Shown: one piece after another, positions 10,926 through 23,154 of the stretch
Layout: every line of letters starts with the position of its first letter
Position numbering within the stretch: position 1 is the first letter of the stretch
NCBI GenBank assembly: GCA_017979445.1
Contig: CM030714.1
Coordinates: 40,702,326 to 40,766,325 of the forward strand
Length of the DNA stretch: 64,000 nucleotides
DNA from: Akebia trifoliata
Taxonomy: Eukaryota; Streptophyta; Magnoliopsida; Ranunculales; Lardizabalaceae
Direction: 5' to 3'
The notes under the pieces: model-generated
Told to the model about the DNA's origin: nothing
Database searches by the model: none
Seen by the model: the letters and a program-made list of their open reading frames with translations, nothing else
Made by a program: the position numbers and the translations under genes

Positions 10926-13098
10926 CCTCGAGCTCCAGATAGCCATTCTACTAATTTCGTTCTGCTGTTACATCCTTCTTCTATCAATACATGATGACCC
11001 TTATACTATTTTCCCCCTCTTATAAGGACTTATTGAATTGATAAAAACAAACCCTCCAAAAGTAGGTGCAATCAATAAAATCAACTTACCGTAATTTTCA
11101 AATAATCCATTATCGAAATATGGCAACTTTCCCATTAATCAGGGGGACTTTCCTTCTTAGGATGCTATTCAATTCTAATCATGCCAGTCAACCTCTTAAT
11201 ATCTGCACTGGATCAATGTGTGCTTATCCATGCCTCAGGCTCTGTGCTGGATCATTCTTGAGATGTGTGCCAATTAATGCGTCAGGATATATGCGCTGGA
11301 TCCATCCCAAGATCTTCCATCGAGGCATCTTGTTAGGTGCCATGTGTCTGGTTCAATTTTTTGCTCATACAGTTATCATATGTCTTGCTTACCTTCAAAT
11401 TTCAAGGTATTTGGTGCTGCATGATGGAGTGTTATGGTATCGTAGCATTGATAGTTATGTTGCTTGGGTAGTCTGGGTTGTGTGGTTTTGGTGAAGGTAA
11501 AGATTTTGTAAATTAATAGTTTTTATGCGTTCTTAGTTCTGTTGTTTAGAAACTCCATTCTCTGTCTTATTCATGGGTTTCAAGCTCCAGTTTTGAATAC
11601 TGTTTTCAATTAAATCTTGTGCTCGACATGAACTGTTCCCATGTCTCTGGCATCCATTTTTCTGTGTTGTATATGAGCATCATGAAGAAGCATTTCACAT
11701 GGTGTATTGTGTCTACTTCCGGGATAATATTAATGTTGTTGTTCACATACAGCATAATAACTTCCTAATATCTAAAGGAAGAGAGTGATCTTTTTAGCAT
11801 TGATGGTGAACAATAATGAGTGTATCAGGTTAAATATCTGTATTAATGTTACTTATCTCGTCTTCTCATTGTTACATAATATCTCCATCTGGGAGTTCCT
11901 TACCCTCCAAATAACTGTGGTTGAGGCACTGTTAAATATTGAAGCTTGTATAAATATAAATATTTGTCATCTTGTTGATGCACAATTATCTCGGCCTGGG
12001 AGTTGAAGCACTGTTAAATATTGAAGCTTGTATATTTATTTATTTATTTATTTTTCTTTGGCAGGTTGCGTCTGACTTTGATTTAAAGAGCCTAACTTTC
12101 TCTCATAAGATATGGAGCAAGAGCATCACTTGTCAAATTGCTACCTGTATCGGGTTTTGCCTTTCCATAAGGTTCTTGAGTGGTTATTTCTCATCCTCGG
12201 AGAATTCCTATTAGTTTCCTTTGTCAACTGCACTTAGTGGTCGTCCCTTCTCAAATGATCACCCCAAAAGGCCTGATGCAAATCTTTTCTGAAATTGGTG
12301 TTCCACTCCATTGCAGATTACCATGTAAGTTGCCTATGTGCATTTTTTAGTTCAACAAGAAACTTTTTAGTATTGCTATTTTTAACATTCTTTCCATTGC
12401 CAGTGCATTACCGACTTAAGTTCCATTTGAGAGACAATGGTGTACAGTTCCTATTGTGAAGTTTCTGGCTTTGTTATGTTTACAAATGATCAATATTGTT
12501 GTTTTACAGTTACTATTTCATGAAATGCTAACTTCTACTTTTTTTTTGTGGTCACAGGGCTAATATCTGCGAGTGAACAAGTGAGAGGTTCTTACATAGT
12601 TATCACTAAACAAACCTTTTACCTCCGTTCTATGCAAACTTGTAGTTCTTGACTAGTACTCAAGTCATTGCTCCTATTGAGTATTCCGTTCGTGTAACAA
12701 GTCATTGAACTGACAATCCTTCCAAAAAGTTCAGCAGGCAATAGATGAAATAGCTGTTTTTAACTATCTAGACAACCTCCCCATTTAATAGGGGTCCTTG
12801 AGTGAATCTTCAGATTTGGCAGAAAACTGTGTTGGGTTCAGCTCATAGCATCAACATGCACTGCGATATGAAACCTTGCCCACCATCTAAATCCAGTTAC
12901 AGTCTCAGAGCTGTGCTTGTAGACCTGTTTGTGAACAAGGCTTTGAAGCCCATCATCCATCAGGAGGATAACGGTTTTATGATGATGCATGTTGATTATC
13001 AACAGTAATGGTGGAATTTGGCGAGAGTGATTATCTTTGTTCTATAGCATATTCAGTAGTTTTCTAGTTTTTACCTCCCCACATTCTTTACTTGAATA

Positions 13099-13127
13099 AG
13101 AGAGAGAGAGAGAGAAGAGAGAGAGAC
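13099..13127. repeat. GA microsatellite upstream of the kinase start codon
   Basis: An almost pure AG/GA run, broken once by AA, ends 36 bases before the ATG. It probably sits in the leader. GA/CT runs near plant start codons are common. Confidence 0.8.
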
Positions 13128-13162
13128 CTTTTGAAGCCTGCTTTTGGTGCTCTCAAACCAGA

Positions 13163-16100
13163 ATGGATCGGTTAGTTGGCTCCTTATGCTTATTCAAGTA
13201 TCCTTAATAAAGCACTTGAATTTTCATAGTCTTGACATTGCTTGATGAATTATCCTGCTCTTATAGATACAAGATAATCAAGGAAGTTGGTGATGGAACC
13301 TTTGGGAGTGTCTGGCGATCTATAAATAAGCAGACTGGTGAAGTTGTATGTGTCTTTATAATAATATTAAAATGTGTGTTCTGGTGTTCTGTGTTTATAA
13401 CCTGCTATTTCACTTCGACAGGTTGCCATCAAAAAAATGAAGAGAAAATATTACTCTTGGGAAGAGTGCATAAATTTGAGGGAAGTGAAGGTAATATTTG
13501 TTGAGTCTTTCTCTTCTCTTCCGGTCATTTTCTTCGCCTCACTGCTTATCTAAGGATAAAATACTCTTGTTTCTTCAGTCATTGAGAAAGATGAACCATC
13601 CCAATATTGTGAAGCTCAAGGAAGTCATTAGAGAAAATGACATTTTGTATTTCGTGTTTGAATACATGGTATGTTTGTCAGAACAGAAAGATTTGGTTTT
13701 GTGGTGGTGTCATTCGTGCATCATGGTGTATTTAATCTAAGACGTTAATTTGTCTTTCAGGAATGTAACCTGTACCAACTTATGAAAGGCAGGGGAAAGC
13801 TTTTCTCGGAGGTTGAAGTCCGGAATTGGTGCTTCCAAGTATTTCAAGCTCTTGCTTACATGCACCAGCGTGGATATTTTCATAGAGACCTTAAGCCTGG
13901 TGAGCACCTTGTATTTTTTGTGTTCAACTGTTTGCAGTGGGTATTTTCACCGCAAGCATATGCTGTTAAAAGCAACTAGTGATACATGCCTGCTTGGGCA
14001 GAATTTCTCAACTTGACATATAAAAGAAAAAAAATATAGTAATCCTGTTAGGTTGCTACCTCACACTTGTATGTTTATTGCCATAAAATTCTGCACTGAA
14101 GAGTTCATAAGTTCAAAACCTTTTATTTGGAATTTTCATTATTTAGATGTGTAATGATATTTCACTTCCATAAGACTATAACCATGGATAATATTTCAAC
14201 CGAGTAATTTCTATAATCATTAACTTTGATTGAAGCAATGATATGTATGCTCATTACTTATGAAGTACAACTGCGATAGCAAATATGAAATATGGAAGTA
14301 GTCTAGGTAGTAGGCACAGCCTTCGCAGGTCTCATCCTCTATCTTTAAGGGTTTAGTTGGTTAATGAATGTTTGTTTTTTTTTTTTAAATTGTCAATATC
14401 CTCAATTTTTTACACATTAAATTTGCAGAGAACTTATTGGTTACGAAAGACATAATAAAAGTTGCTGATTTTGGTCTTGCTCGAGAAACCTGTTCTCAGA
14501 CGCCATATACTGATTATGTCTCAACTCGCTGGTATGTTTGATTTCACCATGCTTCTTTCTTCTTCTTGTTTTTCCCGTTTAGCATTTTTGTCCATCATTT
14601 TTACCATTGACGTACACGTTCATGTGTCAGGTATCGGGCCCCCGAAGTTCTTCTCCAGTCTTCGACATACACTTTTGCAGTTGGTGTGTAGATTATTATT
14701 TGAATTTTTAATTAATATTTGTTTTATAAAAAAAATAATGAATTGATCATATTCATATTGTATTATTTAATCCTTATACCTCCAGATATGTGGGCGATGG
14801 GTGCTATCATGTCTGAATTATTTACTCTCCGTCCTCTTTTTCCTGGTTCAAGGTACTTCTTCACAATTTAAGTGTTATAGTAATTGTTTAATAACAGTTA
14901 AATTCTTAGTACGAGATCAAATTGATATATTAGCTTTGTTAAGAAGGTCATGCATTGTCACTGAAGCAGGATGGAGCTAATTGAAGTGGCCACTTTGTCT
15001 TTCCTTGTTTTAAGAAGAGTTGTCTTTTGTCAATGATTTTTAATCAGGCTAACAAGTTTGTGAACAAGTTATCTTTGTTAATACCTCTAAAATGCTTAAT
15101 TAGTTCCTTCTGTGGTTTTCCATTATTTGTTCAAATGTTTTTTGCTTGTTCTCATGCTCATTTACTTCTCCATCTAATTTGTTCCGTCTCCTCTGGTTGT
15201 GGTTACTGGAGATTGTTTTGGATAATTTATTCTATTCTTCTGGGATGGCAGTGAAGCAGATGAGATTTACAAAATATGTAGCATTATAGGCAGTCCAAAT
15301 CAGAATTCATGGGCTGAGGGGCTTCAACTTGCAAATGCTATAAACTACCAATATCCGCAGGTAACACTACATATTATTATTGCTAATGCCATTTTTTAGA
15401 GAGCTACTATTGCCACACCAACTTTTACTAATGCCACACCAATTCCTATGTAAATCACCAAAGAATTGTACACAGTTGGTGTGGCAATAGCAACTCTCTT
15501 TTTTTATTCTGTAATCATATTCTTTTAAGCTATGTTGCAAGTTAATTAGCGTTTACTTGAAATGATGTTTGTATATGTTTTTTTAACACTCTAATTATGT
15601 TGGCTGATGTCAGCTTGAGAGTGTGCATCTGTCTATACTGATGCCATCAGCAAGTGAGGATGCGATCAATCTCATTACGGTAAGTATCATCTTGTCATGT
15701 TGAAACAATTTTTAGCTATAGCCTATATGCTTTCCAGAATTTGTTTTCTTTTGACCAATGGTGAACTTGAGCAACTTCCTGGATGTTTCTTTATTATCTG
15801 TGCTTAAATTGGAGGCAATATGGGGTGTTGCTTAATTTTTAAATTGTGCTTATTACTGTATGGTCTCTGGATTCTGCAGTCGCTTTGCTCATGGGATCCT
15901 AGCAAGAGACCAACAGCTGCGGAAGCACTTCAGCATCCTTTCTTCCAGGTGATGATCTTTTCTGTGTGTGAAGCAACACAACTAATATGAAGTCACACTT
16001 GTTCATGGTAATGGACAGATTATAGAAAGAAGTTATGTTCTTTCTTGTATTTAATATTGTATTTACTTTGGTATGACAGGCTTGTTTCTACATTCCACCA

Positions 16101-17497
16101 TCCCTACGTGCGAGAGCTACTGCCCCAAGGACACCTCCATCTGGTTTGTGCCCTTTTCTTTGTTAGCAAAATTATTCGCCTATATTTAGGGGCGGTCAGT
16201 TACATTATATAATTTAATGGGCAATTAAATCTGTTGAATTTCGTATAGTTGGAACTAAGGCAACTTCAGAGCAGAGGAGTACTAGAAGATTCTCTGGACC
16301 TTTATCTAATGCAAAGCCCACAAGCAATTTCTCTTCTGCAAAGACAAATGCTTGTTTAGGTGCAGGTGAATTGTTTACAATCTGTGTTTTAGACATTAGA
16401 AATTACAGTGTTTGCAAGTGTGGAGATATAATCAATTGGCCTCTTACTTAATATGGGTGGTCAGTTATGTGATTTTTACTGATTTATCTCTAGTTAAGTT
16501 GCTATGTAAATTCTCACCTAATACTAAAAATGGTTACAGGTGTGCAAAGGAAGCTTGAATTGGATTACCAGGTAAGATGGAAGGACACACTATTGTAGTA
16601 CTTTGCTGTTTTAGCTTTAAATAGTAATAATATGGCATTCACTGCATTTTTTCTATTGAATTCAGGCTGCAAATAAGAATGAGAAATCTGTGAAGACCTG
16701 CCCCAAGCAACCAAGATATCGACCACCTGCAAGGAACAGTCCAAGTATTTCTCTCTCTCTCTCTCTCTCTCTAATTTTTTGCCATATAAATCTTGAGAGA
16801 ATTTTTAAAGATAAAAAAATATTGATTTATTTCATATCATCATAGATAAGTTTTTCAAAGGCATTGATAGATCTATCTTAAGAGAGTTTTTGTAAATTAA
16901 AATTTTATGTAATGTGTATTTTGGTAAATTATGTGGAGCCAACACATTGATACATTATAAATTATAGTAGTATAGAAATGCATTAATGGATCTATCTCAG
17001 GGTACTTTTGTATAAATATTTGTAATTTAAAAAAAAAAAAAAATTTGATGTGGATTTTCAATCTTTTCACATTATATATACCACTGGGTGGCGTATGCAT
17101 TTTTGATAGAATCAACTTATAATTAATTTAAGCAAATAAAATACTATTAAAAATTTCAAATAGATAGTCTAAGACAAGACACCTTGCTCGTTCAAGAACA
17201 TTTTTTTTGTTGTCTAAAAATTAACTAGTAAAGTAGTGCAACACAAATGTTTGCCATTCTGTTATACATGTGTGATTGTGGTGAAAACTTTGTCCTTTGT
17301 GATGACCAGCGTCTGTTTACACAGGCAGAGTTGCAGATGGAGTTGTATCTGACACAGCTGATAAGTTGGCAAAAATGACGGTCAACTCTGGCAGGCTGCC
17401 TGTGCGGCAACCTATGAAGTTGGGAGGATGGAACAATGATTTATTCCGGTCTCAGGGTGTTCTAACTGGCAGAAGTTATTCCAGGAAGGTTGGATGA
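13163..17497 (+). CDS. RCK-type (MAK/ICK/MHK-like) Ser/Thr kinase, 15 exons, 443 aa
   Basis: Exons: 13163-13170, 13267-13345, 13422-13490, 13579-13668, 13761-13899, 14429-14531, 14631-14683, 14786-14852, 15252-15360, 15614-15679, 15880-15948, 16080-16143, 16249-16365, 16540-16571, 16666-16744 and 17310-17497 (the first codes only MDR). All are GT-AG and in phase, totalling 1332 nt. The kinase domain covers about residues 4-286: Gly loop GDGTFGSV (11-18), VAIKK with Lys33, alpha-C Glu50 in LREVK, HRDLKPEN with Asp125, DFGLAR with Asp142, activation-loop TDY (156-158) and WYRAPE. All catalytic residues are present. The basic, Ser/Pro-rich tail (about 290-443) ends SYSRKVG. Plant relatives are MHK (At4g13020), At4g19110 and CDKF-4; animal relatives (MAK/ICK) control cilium length. 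The plant role is poorly known. I favour the At4g19110 lineage because of the neighbours. Counting the three-residue first exon, sixteen coding segments are listed. Confidence 0.93.
15399..15511. mobile_element. Short MITE in a kinase intron
   Basis: AGAGAGCTACTATTGCCACA at the left is answered by GTGTGGCAATAGCAACTCTC at the right, enclosing about 70 bases. It shares the AACTTTTACT sub-terminal phrase with the 320, 6371 and 48840 elements, so it is a short member of the same superfamily. It lies in the intron between coding segments 15252-15360 and 15614-15679 and does not touch splice sites. Confidence 0.8.
16748..16772. repeat. TC microsatellite near an intron donor
   Basis: A run of TC dinucleotides begins four bases after the donor at 16745 in the last kinase intron. 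No other feature is evident in it. Confidence 0.8.
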
Positions 17498-17543
17498 AGA
17501 AACAAAAATACCCTGACAGAGAGATTTTAGTATTTGGGGGCTG

Positions 17544-17793
17544 AAGAACTTAGTTGTGTTTGGTGGTGTTTTTGGCCGTATATATATATATAGTGAAGTA
17601 TAGTTTGTGTTGTTATATGGCAAACTAAACCCTAGCATATACTGAACTACTACTACTACTATTATTACTGAAGTGTGTTTGGTGGTGTGTTTGGCCATAT
17701 ATATATAGGGAGTATAGTTTGTGGTGTTATATGGCAAACTAAAATCAAGTATATACTGAACTACTACTAATACTAGTACTACTGAAGTGTGTT
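17544..17793. repeat. Tandem duplication of about 125 bp in the kinase 3' UTR
   Basis: Two adjacent units each contain GTGTTTGGTGGTGT, a TATATATA run, GTATAGTTTGTG, TTATATGGCAAACTAAA and ATACTGAACTACTACTA. They start about 47 bases after the stop codon, so they probably fall in the 3' UTR. Small differences (ACCCTAGC versus ATCAAG) show they are not identical. Confidence 0.85.
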
Positions 17794-17797
17794 ATCT

Positions 17798-19439
17798 CTA
17801 CACTTTGCGAATTTGGCAATTGGGTGTTATGGTAATTTGTGCTTACCAGTGAAATATATAGTTGGAGTGGCTTCAGTTGTAATGTTTGTATATTTGCCTT
17901 GATGTTTTGTTTGCGACCATTAATTAATTGACAAAAGGAAGAAGGTAAAAGACTTTCTCCTCTTTGGAGGATGGGTGGTGACAGGACAACCAATAGAGTT
18001 ACACCGACACATACAAGTGTGCTTCTTGTATCCATGGGTTATCTGAGTTGGTAATGGATGAATGTGTTCTGCTGTTCAAATCCTTCACCAATATGAGTTT
18101 TCAGTAAATTGAAGGAAGAAAATCAAATGGGAAAGAAAAAAGAGTATCCATAACTAATATATAACATAAGAGTGCAACTGGAACCATTCATTATTTTTTA
18201 GTACACGAACGTTGCTATCTTCCCGTTCCTCTACATTCTCAATTATAAATACTCAGATCCTAATTTTTTAAGGGAGTTCCTTGTTTAGGAGTTTGATTTG
18301 TCTTTTGTATCAAAACAGCTATCATGGAAAAATATTTGTATATTTGTTTCACCTACAGGTACATAGGTTATGGATTTGTGTAGGTGGTGGGTTCTGATTC
18401 CAAGCGTTTCATGCCCAAAATGAGGAGGAATGTTTTGATTTCAGTCACGTCCTGAAGTTATTTTGATATTAGTAGTAGTTTACTTGGTTTCTATTTCAAT
18501 TTTAAGAAATTTCTGTTCTCTAATTTCTAAGTTGTTTTCAAATTATTGCTTGTTTATCAATTGAATTTAGAGAGATTTACCCGACAGGGTTAACTGTTGC
18601 ATTTTTATTATAAAAACTCCTTTGGAGTTTGTTACCCACCAAACCTCACTTTATTAAGTTTGTTACTGAGCAAACCCTGGAGTGGGATCCACGTCATAAA
18701 ATTTAAATTAATGCCGTTTATTTGCTACTTAACATGCCTTGGAGTGGATTTTTATCGAATCAATTTGTGGCTTCTAAAAACATGATCTAATGTCAAAGGG
18801 TTATAAAGGACAAAATTATATGAACTTAAAAAAAAATAAAAGAAAATAAGGAAGGAGTTATTTTCACTTTAGTTATAAATTTAAGAGTTTGGTGGCCATA
18901 CATTTCAACATCTACGATCAAGCTAAAAAAGAGTACTTCAAAAAAAAAAAAAAATCCTTTTGAATATAAGTTTTTCCATCAAAACTACAAGTCTACGTTG
19001 TTGGATTGTTAGTTTGATAATTCATGCGAGCCCAAATACCCTTAGTAAGACTTAAGATCTTACTAAGTTAGTCATGTTAGCATCATTCATAAAGTAAAGT
19101 TTGCTCAAGTAACAAACTTGGTAAAGTAAGAGAGTTTTTGTAATCAAATTGCAACAGATAGGTCTGCCTGTTAAATCTCTCTTGAATTTATTAAATCAAA
19201 TTGATTTTGTGTGTTCTATTGAACGCCATCTCTTAATTTCTTAGGTTTGGTCCAAATAATCAAAGGAGCAATAGCTCAGTTAGTTAGGAAGATATTTGTA
19301 AATTTCTCAAAGAAGGAGGCCTTGTATTAGCGAGCATCTCTGCCTGGAACTCGATTGTAATCTCTAGATTTGCTTGGTACACCCTCTAGAATAAATGGGT
19401 AAAACACCAACTTGTCGAAAACAAATTTTTTGGACTTTC
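17798..19439. other. Kinase 3' flank and dispersed repeat, no genes
   Basis: The 3' UTR may extend to about 18060. From about 18610 to 19140 the sequence resembles 26330-26690 inside a BRX intron: both carry TTGGTGG after a TTTAAGAGTTT/TTTGAGAATTT phrase, a clause about GATCA, and a repeated GTAA-CAA-TTGG-TAA motif. I read this as a dispersed element of unknown class. A tRNA A-box-like phrase TAGCTCAGTTAGTTAGG occurs at 19271-19287, but no convincing B box follows and no cloverleaf is evident. Confidence 0.45.
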
Positions 19440-20870
19440 AATATTTCAAGAGAAGCGTCATGGAACTTGAGGAAAATTCTTAAAGCTAGGAAGTTAGCCT
19501 CAGACAACACCTTGCACTTGATAGGCAATGGAAGATCTACATCTTTGTGGGATGACCCCTAGCACCCATCAGGGATCTTAAATACTGATTTTCCTGTAGA
19601 ACTAGCCCACGATTAGAGAGTTGGTCCTAAAACAATGGTCTTAGCCATCATCATAAATGGTAATTGGAGCATTCCTACAAGTAGGGAATCCCCTTTGTTT
19701 GATATTTTTCCTCTCCTTAGTCAAACTCCCATTCTTTTTGGATGTCCGAATTGAGCGATTTAGAAGGGGAATGTAGATGGCTTATACTCGGTTAGTTCAA
19801 CGGTGAAATATTTAACTCTTCGCTCTTGCTATCCTGCTTGGTTGCACATGGTTTGGGACAACAACAACATTCCTAGACATAGTTTCATAGGATGACTTGC
19901 CCTTAAAGGTAGATTGAAAACCTTGAAGAAACTCAAGTCATGGGCTTAAGAATTGATGCGACTTGCTAGCTTTGTAAAGCCCATGAAGAGGACACCAACC
20001 TCATTCGTAGAGACTACCATTTCGTGAGATGGGTATAAACAGAAATTCTCAAGAAGTACGTGGTGAATAGAGCTATTTGGGAGTGGGTTGACGAGGTTGA
20101 GTAGGCTTCCACAAACTTTAATGGAGGTTTTCCCATCTAAACAATTAAGAAGGTGGCCTTTTGTGAATTTATATGCCACATGTGGAGGGAAAGATGCAAT
20201 AGGATCGACCAAGATAGATTCAAAGGTTCAGAACAAGTAATTCAAAAAATTGTTGAAGATGTTCAGATTAAATTTGAGGACACCTTAAATGAGATTGAGG
20301 ACTCCAACTATAATAGATCTTTCTTGCATGCTTTGTTCACAAGCCTAGTATTTTCTTCTCTTAGTTGAAATCAAATTAGAGAGTGTAAGCTCTTAACATA
20401 GATGGTTTGTATGCAAAACTAGAGGAGGTTATAAGGCTGTCATACGAGATTAAGATGGTGAGGTTGTGGTTGCCTTAGCTGGGTGTGAAGACCCGAAATC
20501 GATTATCTACCACGAGTTGCAAGGTATTCTTCTTGGATTAAAGTTTGCTAGATCCAAAGGCTGCTCTAGAATCTTAGTTCAATCAAACTCCATTATGGTT
20601 AATATCCTAAATGGAGCTCCCCTTGGTACGTCCTCCACTTGGTTTTGTCGATCAAGAGCCTCTTGGCCAGATTCAATGTAGTTAGTTTCTTACATGTCTT
20701 CAGAGAAGCTAACAAGGTGGCTGACTTCCTTACGTCCTCTCTACCTTCTATGGACTGTTTGGAGATCGTTTGTGGATCTTCGCCTCACCTTGTTTCACTT
20801 CTCTCCCAGGATAAAAGAGATTGTCTTTTCTTGGCTAGTCTGGATCTGCCTTAACCCAATTGACCTTTAA
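19440..20870 (+). pseudogene. Dead L1-type LINE: zf-RVT plus RNase H remnant
   Basis: Conceptual reading on the plus strand, with several stops and frame breaks, gives the signature of the C-terminal half of plant L1 ORF2. A zf-RVT-like stretch comes first (LRKILKARKLA, then IGNGRSTSLWDDP, 19450-19565). An RNase H (RVT_3) stretch follows in the open frames 20466-20681 and 20639-20854 (YHELQGILLGLKFARSKGC, FREANKVADFL). The copy is truncated at its 5' side, with no endonuclease or core RT seen, and ends in a weak A-rich tail near 20868-20880. It cannot encode a working protein. Confidence 0.8.
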
Positions 20871-21416
20871 AAACAAAAATCTCTTAATTTCTTTTAAATC
20901 TATTGATTCACAAGTTTTCGCTACGTTACTATGATATTGAAAGTGTGTTTGTATATAATTTCACTATCTTTGATCATGTTCTTTTATGTTTTTCTTTTGC
21001 TTGTTTTAGGATCTTCAACTTGAGAATTTCTTTTGATTGGGATGTAATTGGTATTTCTTGAATGCACTTAATCCATCTCCGCTAACTCTCACCAAGTTCA
21101 TCACTAGTTGGAGTTATTGTATTTTATCGATTGTGTTCGTTTCTAATTTTACCCATATTTGTATTGTTATTCATTCATCACGTCTCTATTTTTCATAGGT
21201 TCAATTTATTAGCACGATGCTCTTGAATAAACATCCTTTAAAGGAAATATTTTACATCGGGGCCAGTTGATTATTAAATAAACACCTCAATGTTGATTTT
21301 TGTTGCTTTTGTACTTTTTAAACTATTCAACTTTAATTTTGTATGGAAATCATCTTCCTTGATCTTCTATCCTTAAATATAATAGACTTGGGACAATAAA
21401 AACACTTGCTTCGAAT

Positions 21417-21640
21417 CAGGGGCGGATTGACAGTGGGGGCACTTGCCCCCACAAGAGTTTTCAAAGTCTATTGATTAGTGGCTATTGCAACAGATTTTAG
21501 TGGTGGACAACAAAAAATCTGCCATTATTATCCTCATAAAAAAAATTCCACTCTTATTTTTTTTCACTCCTAGTTGTCCCCACAAAAATTTTCTACTCTT
21601 GGTTGTCCCACGTGAGCAAAATCCTAACTCCATCCCACTT
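21417..21640. mobile_element. MITE with CAGGGGCGGA-type ends
   Basis: The left end CAGGGGCGGATTGACAGTGG and the right end (AAAATCCTAACTCCATCCCA) are imperfect inverted repeats. Inside is a second inverted pair, GCACTTGCCCCCAC versus TTGTCCCCAC. The CAGGGGCGGA terminus is widespread among plant MITEs of hAT-like type. No coding sequence is present. Confidence 0.6.
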
Positions 21641-21650
21641 CAAATAATTT

Positions 21651-22237
21651 TTAGGATGATTTAGACATACCCCCTATGTTTCCTTGAATATTAGAGATAG
21701 CCTCCTATATTTTTATTTTGAAACTGGTGACATTAATCCCTTGATCTCGGTCTTCTAAATAGACTAAAGGGAAAAGATTCAAATGCCCTTTTATCTTTAT
21801 AATCTCTAGTTAAAAATCTAGATTTTTCTTCTCCAAAACTAATCATATCCAAACTCTTCAACCTCTAAGATAACTTTAATCTATTCAATCTTATTTCCAT
21901 CAATCATTTTCTATCTTGCCTCTTTTTATAAAACATCCTAAATTTTTCTATCCAAAATTTCATTACTTTATATTTCTTCAAAAATAATATCTTGTTTTGA
22001 GATTTAAATATTGAAGACTTGAAGTAGATGCAATCTTAATATAGATGATGAGGGTTAAAAACTTTATCCAAAGAGGTCAAAGACAACTGACTTGGAGAAA
22101 AAAAAGTTTTGAATTCTTGGTTAGAGATTAAAATGAAGGTATTTGAGTCTTTTTCCCTTAATATACTTAAAAGACTGAAGTCAAGGGATGAAGGTTATCT
22201 GTTTTAAAACATAGAGGGTATGTCTAAATCACCCTAA
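21651..22237. mobile_element. Palindromic element with TTTAGACATACCCC ends, copy 1
   Basis: The left end TTAGGATGATTTAGACATAC and the right end GTATGTCTAAATCACCCTAA are inverted repeats. Complementarity continues inward through CCCTTGATCTCGGTC / GACTGAAGTCAAGGG and AAATGCCC / GGTATTTG. It is noncoding, about 587 bp. Related copies are at about 32186-33990 (expanded) and 38350-38870 (right end truncated). Confidence 0.8.
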
Positions 22238-23116
22238 TTTTTAATATGCATTCCTCTTAAATATACACTTTCCAACATCTTTCCCCATAATTTTAATTTT
22301 GTGTTAGACTTTTCAAGTCTCATGATCTAATACTGCATCATTTCGAAGTCTAAATGAAAAATCTGCCACACCATCCCTTAAAACGAATCTCTATGGGATC
22401 AAAAGCATAAATCTGAGTATTAAAATTCCTCACCTATTGCTCTCATCAATTCGACTGATTTTTAATGGAATCAACTGCTTTGCGTTGGGCTATAAAATTT
22501 GAAAATGGGCTCAGTCATTGTGTCCTCTTCGTAGAACTAAAACGTATTGAGCTACTTTTTTTTTACTAAATTGATGGTCAGATTCTACTAACAATAATAC
22601 TGAGACATCTATTTATTGGTATCCCCTCGTCAGGGAGACATCCTCCCTAGAATAATGGGCTGTTCTCCAAATTCATTTTCTTGAATCTCGATGCCCACCT
22701 TTTATCTCTCTCTCTCTCTCTCTATATATGAGATAACTCATCAGTCACTATTGACGTAGACTACTCCGCGGACAATGAAACATGGCCCAATATTTGACAA
22801 AGACTACTCCATCGACAATGCAACACCTTATAAATAACTGACAAGTCAGTCATTCTCTCCTCTCCAATGAGATTAAGACAGATCTTCTCAATCCCTCCCT
22901 TCTATATTTTCTTCTTTCTTTAAAAAAGAAAATAACATACATACAGGGAACATTAATGGCACTATTATAAATAAAAAAAACAGAAGTGGATATGCATTTT
23001 GCTGAAATTACTGAATCAACCATGTATTTTTAATATTTACAAAAAAGGCCATATACCCAATTTTGTAGTTATACTTTTCCCCAAAATGATTAATCCTGAA
23101 ATTGCACATATAACTG

Positions 23117-23119
<3 letters not shown>

Positions 23120-23151
<32 letters not shown>
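23120..23151. repeat. TA microsatellite
   Basis: A pure TA run of 16 repeats, ending exactly where the half-element at 23152 begins. Confidence 0.95.

Positions 23152-23154
<3 letters not shown>

Larger units (their letters stand above)
9636..13162 (+). other. Long leader intron or introns between TATA box and kinase start codon
   Basis: This holds AGGGTTT motifs, an imperfect CCCTCTTCT-containing minisatellite (10685-10925), a 142-codon open frame at 11066-11494 without recognisable family features, a short direct duplication (11922-11953 and 12003-12034) and a GA microsatellite (13099-13127) immediately before the coding start. Possible acceptors include 12062-12064. I cannot fix the exon pattern from sequence alone. 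Confidence 0.4.

Noticed and set aside
17462..18035. Minus-strand open frames downstream of the kinase
   Set aside because: They are antisense shadows of the tandem-duplicated 3' UTR and consist of Tyr/Thr/Ser low complexity.
19264..19340. Possible tRNA gene (TAGCTCAGTTAGTTAGG phrase)
   Set aside because: The A-box-like phrase is good, but I could not find a proper B box, paired acceptor ends or an anticodon stem.
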